Assembly: GCA_028693085.1 (NCBI GenBank)
Contig: JAQUWC010000088.1
Location: 1-7,864, forward strand
Source of the DNA: UBA5266 sp002411545
GTDB lineage: Bacteria > Bacteroidota > Bacteroidia > Bacteroidales > WCHB1-69
Length of the DNA stretch: 7,864 bases
Direction of reading: 5' to 3'
Shown: one piece after another, positions 1-6,182 of the stretch
Numbering within the stretch: position 1 is the first letter of the stretch
Layout: each line of letters begins with the position of its first letter
Position numbers and translations under genes: made by a program
The notes under the pieces: generated by a model
Told to the model about the DNA's origin: nothing
The model's input: only the letters and a program-made list of their open reading frames with translations
The model's database searches: none

Positions 1-414
1 CACATTGAAGACAAAATCGGTACGGAGCAAGAAGAAGAAGCCATCCATACCACTTATTCGCACTGCCGTTCCATTTCAATCGATTACGGGGTAATGGAAA
101 AAGCCGACAATGTGAATGTGTTGTCGTCGGATTTCGGGTGGTCGGATTTAGGTACCTGGACCGCTTTGTTTGAACAACTGAAAAAAGATACGAACAACAA
201 TGCCATCGCTTCGCCTTCCGATGTGTTTGTGTATAATTCCAAGGATTGTATCATCAACACCCCTAAGAATAAAGTGGTAGTAGTTCAAGGATTAGACGAT
301 TACATCGTTTCGGAAAGTAACAATACACTTTTGATATGTAAAAAGAAAGACGAACAACAAATTCGTCAGTTTGTTACAGATATTCAAATGAAAAAAGGGG
401 ATGATTTTGTATAA
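1..414 (+). CDS. manC: Mannose-1-phosphate guanylyltransferase, C-terminal part (5' end outside window)
   Basis: The reading frame is open from base 1 to the TAA at 412-414, giving 137 codons of a protein that begins upstream of the window. The enzyme joins mannose-1-phosphate and GTP to make GDP-mannose, the precursor of GDP-fucose and of mannose in surface polysaccharides and glycoproteins; it is cytosolic. The family signature is clear: SIDYGVMEK (window residues 26-34) followed by FGWSDLGTW (45-53), the end of the nucleotidyltransferase domain. The remaining part (about 70-137) fits the short C-terminal beta-helix region, with a DDYIVSESNNTLLICKK stretch typical of the family. The protein stops there, so there is no fused phosphomannose isomerase cupin domain; this is the single-function form. 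The Met at codon 32 lies inside the conserved motif and is not the start. The sufB start follows after 17 nt, so the two may be cotranscribed. Confidence 0.93.
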   Translation, partial: HIEDKIGTEQEEEAIHTTYSHCRSISIDYGVMEKADNVNVLSSDFGWSDLGTWTALFEQLKKDTNNNAIASPSDVFVYNSKDCIINTPKNKVVVVQGLDDYIVSESNNTLLICKKKDEQQIRQFVTDIQMKKGDDFV

Positions 415-431
415 ATTTAAGCTCAACATTC

Positions 432-1877
432 ATGGCTCAAGATAAAAAAATAATTCAGGAAATAACCGAAAACGAATATAAATACGGATTCTATACCGAT
501 ATAGAAACGGAGTATTTCCCCAAAGGCATCAACGAAGAGATCGTACGTAGAATTTCCGCTTTCAAGAACGAACCTGCATGGTTGCTTGAATTTAGATTGA
601 AAGCGTATCGGAAGTGGTTGACGATGAAAGAGCCAACCTGGGCGCATTTGTCTTATCCTCCTATCGATTATCAAGATATTATTTATTTTGCTGTTCCTAA
701 AAAGAAAAAAGAGCTGCAGAGCATGGACGAGGTTGACCCTGAATTGGTGGATATGTTTAATCGCTTAGGGATTTCGCTCGAAGAGCAAAAGCGGCTCTCG
801 GGAGTTGCCGTCGATGCCGTGGTTGATTCCATGTCGGTGAAGACAACCTTCCAGGAAACTTTGCAAAAGGAAGGCATTATATTTTGTTCGTTTGGTGATG
901 CCGTACAAAATCATCCCGAATTGGTGAAACAATATTTAGGATCGGTGGTTCCCGGTGGTGATAATTATTTTTCGGCCTTGAATTCGGCGGTATTCAGCGA
1001 TGGATCCTTTTGTTATATTCCCAAAGGGGTGAAGTGTCCGATTGAACTGTCGACCTATTTCCGCATCAACGCCATGAATACCGGCCAGTTTGAACGCACG
1101 CTGATAGTAGCCGAAGAGGATGCGTATGTGAGTTATATGGAAGGATGTACGGCTCCTCAACGTGACGAAAATCAATTGCATGCTGCCGTTGTCGAAATTG
1201 TAGCCATGAAAAATGCCGAAGTAAAATATTCGACTGTGCAGAATTGGTTCCCGGGCGATAAAAACGGTAAAGGGGGTATTTATAATTTCGTTACCAAAAG
1301 AGGAATTTGCAAAGGCGATAACTCCAAAATATCATGGACACAGGTCGAAACAGGTTCAGCCGTCACGTGGAAATATCCCAGCTGTATTTTAAAAGGCGAT
1401 CATTCGGTCAGTGAATTTTATTCGGTGGCAGTTACCAACAACTACCAACAGGCTGATACCGGTACGAAGATGATACATATTGGAAAAAATACCAAAAGCA
1501 CGATTATATCCAAAGGGATTTCGGCCGGACACAGCCAAAACAGTTATCGTGGTTTGGTACGAATAGCCAAAGAAGCCGAAAAAGCCCGTAATTACTCCCA
1601 ATGCGACTCTTTATTGTTAGGGGATAAATGCGGGGCACATACCTGGCCTTTCATTGAATGTAAAAATAAATCGGCTATTCTTGAACACGAAGCCTCTACT
1701 TCTAAAATTTCGGAAGATCAATTGTTTTATTGTCGCCAACGCGGTATTTCAACCGAAAGTGCCATCGGTTTGATAGTAAATGGTTATGCTAAAGATGTAT
1801 TGAAACGTCTTCCGATGGAATTTGCTGTTGAAGCTCAAAAATTGCTCAACGTCAGTTTGGAAGGAAGTATAGGATAA
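432..1877 (+). CDS. sufB: Fe-S cluster assembly scaffold protein SufB
   Basis: This 481-residue protein is full length for SufB (E. coli SufB is about 495). SufB acts in the cytosolic SufBC2D complex, where sulfur from SufS/SufE or SufU is built into a nascent Fe-S cluster driven by the SufC ATPase. The N-terminal region (1-90, with EPAWLLEFRLKA near 47-58) and the central beta-helix are intact. By alignment in memory to E. coli SufB with a 14-15 residue offset, the functional residues are kept: R211, N213, C239 (in EGCTAP), Q270, W272, K289, C391 and the HE pair 419-420. C391 and E420 correspond to the proposed Cys405/Glu434 sites. The chosen start gives the usual SufB N terminus. No clear Shine-Dalgarno is seen, as is common in Bacteroidota. 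Unusually, sufC, sufD and sufS are not next to it: the following gene is on the opposite strand and ends 11 nt away. Confidence 0.97.
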   Translation: MAQDKKIIQEITENEYKYGFYTDIETEYFPKGINEEIVRRISAFKNEPAWLLEFRLKAYRKWLTMKEPTWAHLSYPPIDYQDIIYFAVPKKKKELQSMDEVDPELVDMFNRLGISLEEQKRLSGVAVDAVVDSMSVKTTFQETLQKEGIIFCSFGDAVQNHPELVKQYLGSVVPGGDNYFSALNSAVFSDGSFCYIPKGVKCPIELSTYFRINAMNTGQFERTLIVAEEDAYVSYMEGCTAPQRDENQLHAAVVEIVAMKNAEVKYSTVQNWFPGDKNGKGGIYNFVTKRGICKGDNSKISWTQVETGSAVTWKYPSCILKGDHSVSEFYSVAVTNNYQQADTGTKMIHIGKNTKSTIISKGISAGHSQNSYRGLVRIAKEAEKARNYSQCDSLLLGDKCGAHTWPFIECKNKSAILEHEASTSKISEDQLFYCRQRGISTESAIGLIVNGYAKDVLKRLPMEFAVEAQKLLNVSLEGSIG

Positions 1878-1888
1878 AAGTAATATTT

Positions 1889-2134
1889 TCAAAATAAATA
1901 AATTATGCTTTCTCCTTCATTGCAAAAAGAGGGAGAAATTTCCTTTATTCTTTTGGATCGTATCCGTTTGCGAACGGTTTCTTGTAAAATATTACCTTTA
2001 TTATAACCGTGAATAACCCTGATAATTTTAATATAAGCAGGGGCACTTGCTATTTCCTTTTCAAGCTTTTCTTTGGCTTCATCGGCATATAATCCGTGAA
2101 TGTCAATCGTTAAGGTATCGTTTGTTTTTGCCAT
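1889..2134 (-). CDS. Small stand-alone Smr-domain protein
   Basis: The 81-residue protein is essentially one Smr domain, the fold found at the C terminus of MutS2 and in small free-standing proteins. Visible hallmarks are the beta-strand/turn IDIHGL (10-15, the family's LDxHG motif, D11 and H13), the amphipathic helix ADEAKEKLEKEI (17-28), and RVIHGYNKGNIL (39-50). The last matches the HGxGTG..L loop but keeps only HG...G, so the usual TGxG is degenerate. Some Smr domains have nuclease activity, and others only bind nucleic acid. The degenerate loop makes activity uncertain and the target of this protein is unknown. It is the last gene of the leftward cluster, 11 nt after pyrF. Its stop faces the sufB stop with 11 nt between, leaving no room for an intergenic terminator. 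Family assignment is good; function is not. Confidence 0.85.
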   Translation of the reverse strand: MAKTNDTLTIDIHGLYADEAKEKLEKEIASAPAYIKIIRVIHGYNKGNILQETVRKRIRSKRIKEISPSFCNEGESIIYLF

Positions 2135-2145
2135 AGAATTAGTGA

Positions 2146-2967
2146 TTATACATACAAGGCCATTTCTTTTTGGATAGCGGCGGCTTCATGAGCGGCTCTT
2201 TCGGCGAAGTTTCTATCTTTCGAAGCATAAATAATGCTGCGTGAAGCATTCACCAGCAGTCCGCAATCTTTGTTCATGCCATATTTCACTACGGTTTCCA
2301 AGCTTCCGCCTTGGGCACCAACACCCGGAATCAGTAAAAAGTGATGGGGGACTATCTTACGGATAACCTCAAGCATCTCGGCTTGGGTAGCACCAACCAC
2401 ATACATCATATTGCCATCGTTGCCCCACTTTTGGGAAGTCTCGAGCACGTGTTCAAACAAACGTTTTCCCCGGTAATTTAATAATTGAAAATCGGAAGCT
2501 CCTTTGTTAGAGGTTAAGGCCAACAAAACAACCCATTTGTTTTTAAAAGCGAGAAAAGGACTTACGCTGTCTTCACCCATATAAGGAGCCACGGTAACGG
2601 CATCGAAGTTGTAGCTGTCATCGCTGTGTCCGAAGAAAGAGAGGGCGTATTGGGTGGATGTATTGCCGATATCGCCCCGTTTGGCGTCGGCAATGAGAAA
2701 GACCTTTTCTTTTTTTGAATTAATATACCTTACGGTTTTTTCGAGGCTTTGCAGTCCTTTCCATCCTTGCGTTTCGTAAAAGGCCAAATTGGGCTTATAT
2801 GCCACGGCATAGGGAAGGGTAGCATCGATAATGGCTTTGTTAAAGGCGAAAATCGGATCTTCCTCTGCTAAGAGATGAGAGGGTATTTTGCTTAAATCGC
2901 TGTCTAAGCCAACACATAAAAAACTTTTTTTCTGACAAATGGCGGCAATGAGTTCTTCTTTATTCAT
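2146..2967 (-). CDS. pyrF: Orotidine 5'-phosphate decarboxylase, long (type 2) form
   Basis: PyrF converts orotidine-5'-phosphate to UMP, the last step of de novo pyrimidine synthesis, in the cytosol. The frame stays open upstream to an ATG at 3021, but the start at 2967 is preferred: it gives MNKEELIAAICQKKSFLCVG, the family's usual beginning, and 273 residues. The extra 18 residues have no family character and overlap the preceding gene. Numbered from the chosen start, visible motifs are VGLDSD (19-24), the catalytic DAKRGDIGNTSTQY (94-107, with K96 and D99 of the Asp-Lys-Asp set), the phosphate-binding PGVGAQGG (214-221) and NASRSIIYAS (240-249, R243). The DAKRGDIG form and the length place it in the type 2 group, not the ~230-residue E. 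coli type. Its ATG overlaps the end of the Fur-family gene by 8 nt (ATGAATAA), which suggests translational coupling. Confidence 0.96.
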   Translation of the reverse strand: MNKEELIAAICQKKSFLCVGLDSDLSKIPSHLLAEEDPIFAFNKAIIDATLPYAVAYKPNLAFYETQGWKGLQSLEKTVRYINSKKEKVFLIADAKRGDIGNTSTQYALSFFGHSDDSYNFDAVTVAPYMGEDSVSPFLAFKNKWVVLLALTSNKGASDFQLLNYRGKRLFEHVLETSQKWGNDGNMMYVVGATQAEMLEVIRKIVPHHFLLIPGVGAQGGSLETVVKYGMNKDCGLLVNASRSIIYASKDRNFAERAAHEAAAIQKEMALYV

Positions 2968-3451
2968 GAGTGATAGGGGTGCTTGAAAGTTTATGTTGAT
3001 TCTCGTTTTCTTTTTTTCCAAATAGGGTCAAACTGTGATGACTGATACTGATTTTGTATTTATCCTCCAATGTTTTAATGAGCTGTTCCGGAATATCATA
3101 GTGAAATTCGATAATTTCTTCCGTGTTTTCTATAAATATATGATTGTGGGGATGCTGTGTATTACATTTTTCGTATAATGCTACCTTGTCTCCGAAATGG
3201 TGTTTTACAATGAGTTGAAAGGATTCGAGTAAATCTAAGGTTTTGTAGATGGTCGTTTTACTCACTGTATACTTTTTACTTCTGAGTCGTTGAAATAGTT
3301 TATCCGCATCGAAATGTCCTTCTATTTCGAAAATTTCTCTTAAAATATTAAATCTTTCAGAAGTTTTATTTAACTTTTTTTCTTCTAATATTTTATGAAA
3401 AACTTCACGATAGTCGTCGAAAGTGTAATTGTCGTTTAATTCCATGTCCAT
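2960..3451 (-). CDS. Fur-family transcriptional regulator lacking the structural zinc cysteines
   Basis: A 163-residue protein with the Fur layout. A winged-helix domain spans about 28-90, with recognition helix SKTTIYKTLDLL (64-75). A metal-binding/dimerisation domain begins at LYEKCNTQHPHNH (92-104) and ends with ISHHSLTLFGKK (136-147). Compared with E. coli Fur, H46, E94, H102 and H104 match the H33/E81/H88/H90 metal site. At the second site H87 and D89 become P101 and N103, while E122 and H139 are kept. Both cysteines of the first structural CxxC are gone (I107 and T110), and no C-terminal cysteine pair exists; C96 is the only cysteine. So it probably senses a metal or peroxide signal without the usual Zn(Cys)4 site. 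Which signal cannot be told, so no symbol (fur, perR, zur) is given. A second ATG lies two codons downstream (3445). The gene sits 26 nt after the DUF721 gene and overlaps pyrF by 8 nt. Confidence 0.9.
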   Translation of the reverse strand: MDMELNDNYTFDDYREVFHKILEEKKLNKTSERFNILREIFEIEGHFDADKLFQRLRSKKYTVSKTTIYKTLDLLESFQLIVKHHFGDKVALYEKCNTQHPHNHIFIENTEEIIEFHYDIPEQLIKTLEDKYKISISHHSLTLFGKKENENQHKLSSTPITHE

Positions 3452-3477
3452 ATATACATATTTAATACGAGCTGTCC

Positions 3478-3774
3478 TTATTTAATGATGATTTCATCGA
3501 TGTCTACTAAAGGAACATTTTCTTTGATTCTAAGCAATAGTTCGGTGCGCAACATGCGTAATTCATTTTTTACGATGGGGGAATCGATGGTGATGGTAAG
3601 GATTTTATTTTTCAGGGTAATTTTTTTTGTATGTTTATGTATCATATTCCCGACTAAGGTTTTCCACGAATAGATAATCTTTTGTTCGATGTATTTTTCT
3701 TTCAAGTGATATTTTTCCAACATTTGTTGGAAAGCTTCTTGCACAAACCATTCTGTTTTTCCTCTGCTATACAT
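3478..3774 (-). CDS. DUF721 / DciA-like protein, candidate replicative helicase loader
   Basis: The 98-residue protein has the DUF721 pattern: an N-terminal helix (8-22), YSWKTLVGNMIHKHTKKITL (35-54) with W37, VG (41-42) and HT (48-49), a beta pair ILTITIDSPIVKNEL (58-72), and a helix ending in LLLRIKENV (79-87). DUF721 includes DciA, the widespread bacterial protein that interacts with and helps load the replicative helicase DnaB; the short Bacteroidota members consist almost only of this domain. A role in replication here is inference from family membership. Its ATG lies 3 nt after the stop of the TPR gene, and 26 nt separate it from the Fur-family gene, which indicates cotranscription. The start is set by the tight junction and by the family N terminus. 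Confidence 0.82.
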   Translation of the reverse strand: MYSRGKTEWFVQEAFQQMLEKYHLKEKYIEQKIIYSWKTLVGNMIHKHTKKITLKNKILTITIDSPIVKNELRMLRTELLLRIKENVPLVDIDEIIIK

Positions 3775-3777
3775 CGT

Positions 3778-5523
3778 TTATTCTTGTTTGGCTGCTTTGA
3801 TTTTTTCTAACAGTTGCGGATGGTCTTTACCTAACTCTTTGGCTTTATTCCAATACAACAATGCTTGATTGCTTTCCCCTAATTTCATAAGGATATCGCC
3901 GTAATGTTCGAGTATATCAGGGTCCGTGTCGCCGCCGTGTTTGATGGCTTTTTCCATCCATTCTTTGGCTTTTTCCACTTCGCCTTTTTTATATAAAATC
4001 CAAGCATAGGTATCTTCGTAGACGGCTTCGTTGGGACTAAGCTTATTGGCTCTTTCCGACAAGGTGAGTGCATAGTCCAAACGTTCGCCGCGTTGACTTA
4101 GATAATAGCTGTAGTTGTTGAGTACAATCGGATTATTTGCATTTTGAAGGATGTATTTCTCGAAATATTCATCGGATTTTTTATAATCTTGAAGCGTATA
4201 ATAGGCTTCGGCCAGGTGATAATAAAACTGAAGTGCCATATTTATATTATCCACAACATATTTTTTCCCTTCATTTAAACTTTGTACGGCTGTTTCCCAT
4301 TCTTCTTTATAAGTAGCCATCATGCCATGTATTAGGTAGGGGAGTGCTTGATTTGGAAAAAGTTCCATAGCCGTTTTGCTTTCCGTATAGGCTTTATCCC
4401 ATTGGTTGATATCGACCAATATGGAAAGATATTGCTCCCAGACTACATATTTTGATTGATCAAAGGACAATACTTTTTCAAAAGCGGCAGCGGCTTCTTC
4501 CAAGCGATTATCCTGTGAAAGAAAATCTCCATAGACCGACCAGGTCATGGCTTCTTGCGGATGGGTTTTGGTCAAAGTATCCAACAAGATAAAAGCTTCT
4601 TTTTTATATTCTGGATTTTTGTTGACCAAGGGGAAATAGCGCATGATTATTTTCACCTTTTCGTCGAGTTTCAAGGACGGGGCGGCAAATACCTGTTTTA
4701 ATTCTTCGAAGGCTTCTTCGTTCTTTTTATTCGACAAGTAGTAATTGTACAATATAATGTGAATTTCAGGATTAGTGGGGTCGATGGTTTTGGCTTTTTC
4801 GATATAAGGAATGGCCTTGTCGGACATGTTATTCGTATTATACAAATCGGCAATCTGCAAGTAGTTCTTGGCTTCCTTGGGATAAGCTTCGATGAGTTTT
4901 TCGAGTTCTTTCACGGCACGGTCTATGTCTTTTAAATGTAACCATATGTTTTGTTTGGCGTAAATGATATCTTCGTTGATACCGGTAAGGATTTCAATTT
5001 TATCGTAAATTTTTACCGCTTCTTTCAGTTTGTTTTGATAGATCAAGGAAAGGGCGTAATTGTATAGATATTCTATGTTTTCGGGATGTTTTTCGCTGAT
5101 GGTTTTCCATAGTTTTTCCGATTCGGTATAATTTTCTGTCATATTATAGATGTCGCCCAACATGATTTTATACCATATATTGGTGTCGTTGAGTTGTATG
5201 GCAGTTTGCACATGCACAATGGCATCTTGCAATTGATGTTTGGCAATGAGAATGTTGGCATATTCAAAATGCGCAGCGTCGTGGGTAGGTTCTGTCCGTA
5301 AAACTTCCTGTAATAATTGTTCGGCTACACCATAATTGCCTAATAAACGCTCTTTTACAGCTTCAATGAATTGGGCTGTGTTTTTATATTGTTCTTTTTG
5401 ACTTAAAACGACAACTTCGCTTTTTTGTTTATTCTTTTTCTCTTTTCTCTTTTCTTTTTGTGCCGATACGTTCCAACACGTACATAGAAAACAGCCTATC
5501 AAAAGGGTGCTAATTATTTTCAT
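3778..5523 (-). CDS. Secreted tetratricopeptide-repeat (TPR) protein
   Basis: This 581-residue protein is almost all TPR helices. A signal peptide is visible (MKIISTLLIGCFLC..., about 1-21) with likely cleavage at VSA|Q, so it acts in the periplasm or at a membrane. A lipobox-like LIGC at 8-11 is too close to the N terminus to be a convincing lipoprotein site. A lysine-rich linker (23-34) follows. Helical repeats run from about 82 to 567; the clearest are 82-115, 116-148, 219-249, 326-356, 431-463, 466-498, 501-533 and 537-567. Conserved TPR positions are seen as G/A/P patterns such as W/Y..LG..Y...A and A...P. No enzymatic motif is seen, so it is likely a scaffold for protein assembly; its partners are unknown. 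In related Bacteroidales a TPR gene of this type follows dut, as here (15 nt gap). The role in the cluster is not evident from sequence. Confidence 0.88.
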   Translation of the reverse strand: MKIISTLLIGCFLCTCWNVSAQKEKRKEKKNKQKSEVVVLSQKEQYKNTAQFIEAVKERLLGNYGVAEQLLQEVLRTEPTHDAAHFEYANILIAKHQLQDAIVHVQTAIQLNDTNIWYKIMLGDIYNMTENYTESEKLWKTISEKHPENIEYLYNYALSLIYQNKLKEAVKIYDKIEILTGINEDIIYAKQNIWLHLKDIDRAVKELEKLIEAYPKEAKNYLQIADLYNTNNMSDKAIPYIEKAKTIDPTNPEIHIILYNYYLSNKKNEEAFEELKQVFAAPSLKLDEKVKIIMRYFPLVNKNPEYKKEAFILLDTLTKTHPQEAMTWSVYGDFLSQDNRLEEAAAAFEKVLSFDQSKYVVWEQYLSILVDINQWDKAYTESKTAMELFPNQALPYLIHGMMATYKEEWETAVQSLNEGKKYVVDNINMALQFYYHLAEAYYTLQDYKKSDEYFEKYILQNANNPIVLNNYSYYLSQRGERLDYALTLSERANKLSPNEAVYEDTYAWILYKKGEVEKAKEWMEKAIKHGGDTDPDILEHYGDILMKLGESNQALLYWNKAKELGKDHPQLLEKIKAAKQE

Positions 5524-5538
5524 TTTCGTTCAGCGTAT

Positions 5539-5973
5539 TTATTGTTTACCGGTATGACCAAAACCACCTTCGCCACGTTGCGATTGAGATAGATTGTCGG
5601 TATTGATCCAGACCGCTTTTTCATGTTTGGCTATTACCATTTGAGCAATCCTATCACCGTTGTTGACACAAAAATCTTCTTGAGAAAGGTTAATGAGTAT
5701 CACTTTCACTTCGCCCCTATAATCGGCGTCGATAGTTCCGGGAGTATTCAATACGGTAATGCCGTATTTGGCGGCTAAACCGCTGCGAGGACGTATTTGT
5801 GCTTCATAACCCGGCGGTATTTCCAAATATAAACCTGTAGGAATGATAGCCCTTGCCAAGGGTTTTATCGTTACAGCTTCTTCGACAAAGGCTTTGATGT
5901 CCATGCCGGCCGAAGATGGGGTTTCATAGGCGGGTAGACTGTGAGGAGAGGTGTTTATAACTTTTATGTCCAT
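5539..5973 (-). CDS. dut: dUTP diphosphatase (dUTPase), trimeric type
   Basis: Dut hydrolyses dUTP to dUMP and pyrophosphate, supplying thymidylate synthesis and keeping uracil out of DNA. At 144 residues it has the normal length of homotrimeric dUTPase, and all five motifs are present in order: SAGMDIKA (21-28), PRSGLAAKYG (62-71), LNTPGTIDADYRGEV (75-89), NGDRIAQMV (105-113) and RGEGGFGHTG (133-142). D82 in the third motif aligns with the catalytic Asp90 of E. coli; the following residue is Ala where Ser is common. The flexible C-terminal arm with its Phe (F138) is intact, so the enzyme should be active. It is the first gene of the leftward cluster and lies 209 bp from the divergent MATE gene, so its promoter should lie in that gap. 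The next gene starts 15 nt after its stop. Confidence 0.97.
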   Translation of the reverse strand: MDIKVINTSPHSLPAYETPSSAGMDIKAFVEEAVTIKPLARAIIPTGLYLEIPPGYEAQIRPRSGLAAKYGITVLNTPGTIDADYRGEVKVILINLSQEDFCVNNGDRIAQMVIAKHEKAVWINTDNLSQSQRGEGGFGHTGKQ

Positions 5974-6182
5974 GTGTTAAAAAATTAAAATCTTGAATTC
6001 GGTTCTAAATTAACGAAACGCCCTTTATATTATTATAATTTATCCGTTAAGATTATGTTTTTGTATGCGACTTTATGGTCTAATCATAAGAGGATATTTT
6101 CAGAAAAAGCCTATAGCTATTGTTTCCGATAGTAAAAAATGGCTACTTTTGCCATTCTTGTTAAAAGGATAAATTATTTCGA
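5974..6182. promoter_or_regulatory. Divergent intergenic region between dut and the MATE gene
   Basis: This AT-rich 209-bp gap must hold the promoter of the leftward dut cluster and that of the rightward transporter. No coding frame of note is seen. For the leftward side the best -7 candidate is TAATTTAG (minus strand, 6012-6005), one mismatch from TAnnTTTG, but no TTTG lies about 20 nt upstream, so this is weak. A 6-bp inverted repeat, TTAACG at 6010-6015 and CGTTAA at 6045-6050, partly overlaps that candidate and could be an operator. No recognisable Fur box is seen. Confidence 0.5.
6120..6151 (+). promoter_or_regulatory. Bacteroides-type promoter for the MATE gene
   Basis: TACTTTTG at 6144-6151 matches the Bacteroidota -7 consensus TAnnTTTG exactly. 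Upstream, TTG at 6120-6122 (context ATTGTTT) is a partial -33 element, 21 nt from the -7 box and close to the usual spacing. Transcription would begin near 6158 and give a leader of about 25 nt before the ATG at 6183. The leader holds AAAAGGA (6163-6169), a possible weak ribosome site, 13 nt from the start codon. The -7 match is seen directly; use as a promoter is inference. Confidence 0.6.

Noticed and set aside
423..674. Open frame on the minus strand inside sufB
   Set aside because: It lies wholly antisense to a well-conserved gene and its translation shows no family pattern; the same holds for the antisense frames at 683-877, 936-1181 and 1389-1601.
1909..1938. Hairpin TTTCTCC...GGAGAAA as a sufB terminator
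   Set aside because: The stem is only 7 bp with a 16-nt loop, lies within smr coding sequence and has low GC; not convincing.
2968..3021. N-terminal extension of pyrF by 18 residues
   Set aside because: It has no family counterpart and would overlap the upstream gene by 62 nt; the start at 2967 gives the usual PyrF N terminus.
3485..3673. Plus-strand open frame over the DUF721 gene
   Set aside because: It is the reverse of a recognised domain with tight operon spacing; the plus-strand product is unremarkable.
3885..4073. Second minus-strand frame within the TPR gene
   Set aside because: It is an out-of-frame reading of TPR codons; the main frame holds clear repeats across this region.
5491..5523. 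Lipoprotein signal (LIGC) on the TPR protein
   Set aside because: The cysteine is at residue 11, leaving too short a hydrophobic core; cleavage at VSA|Q after residue 21 is the better reading.
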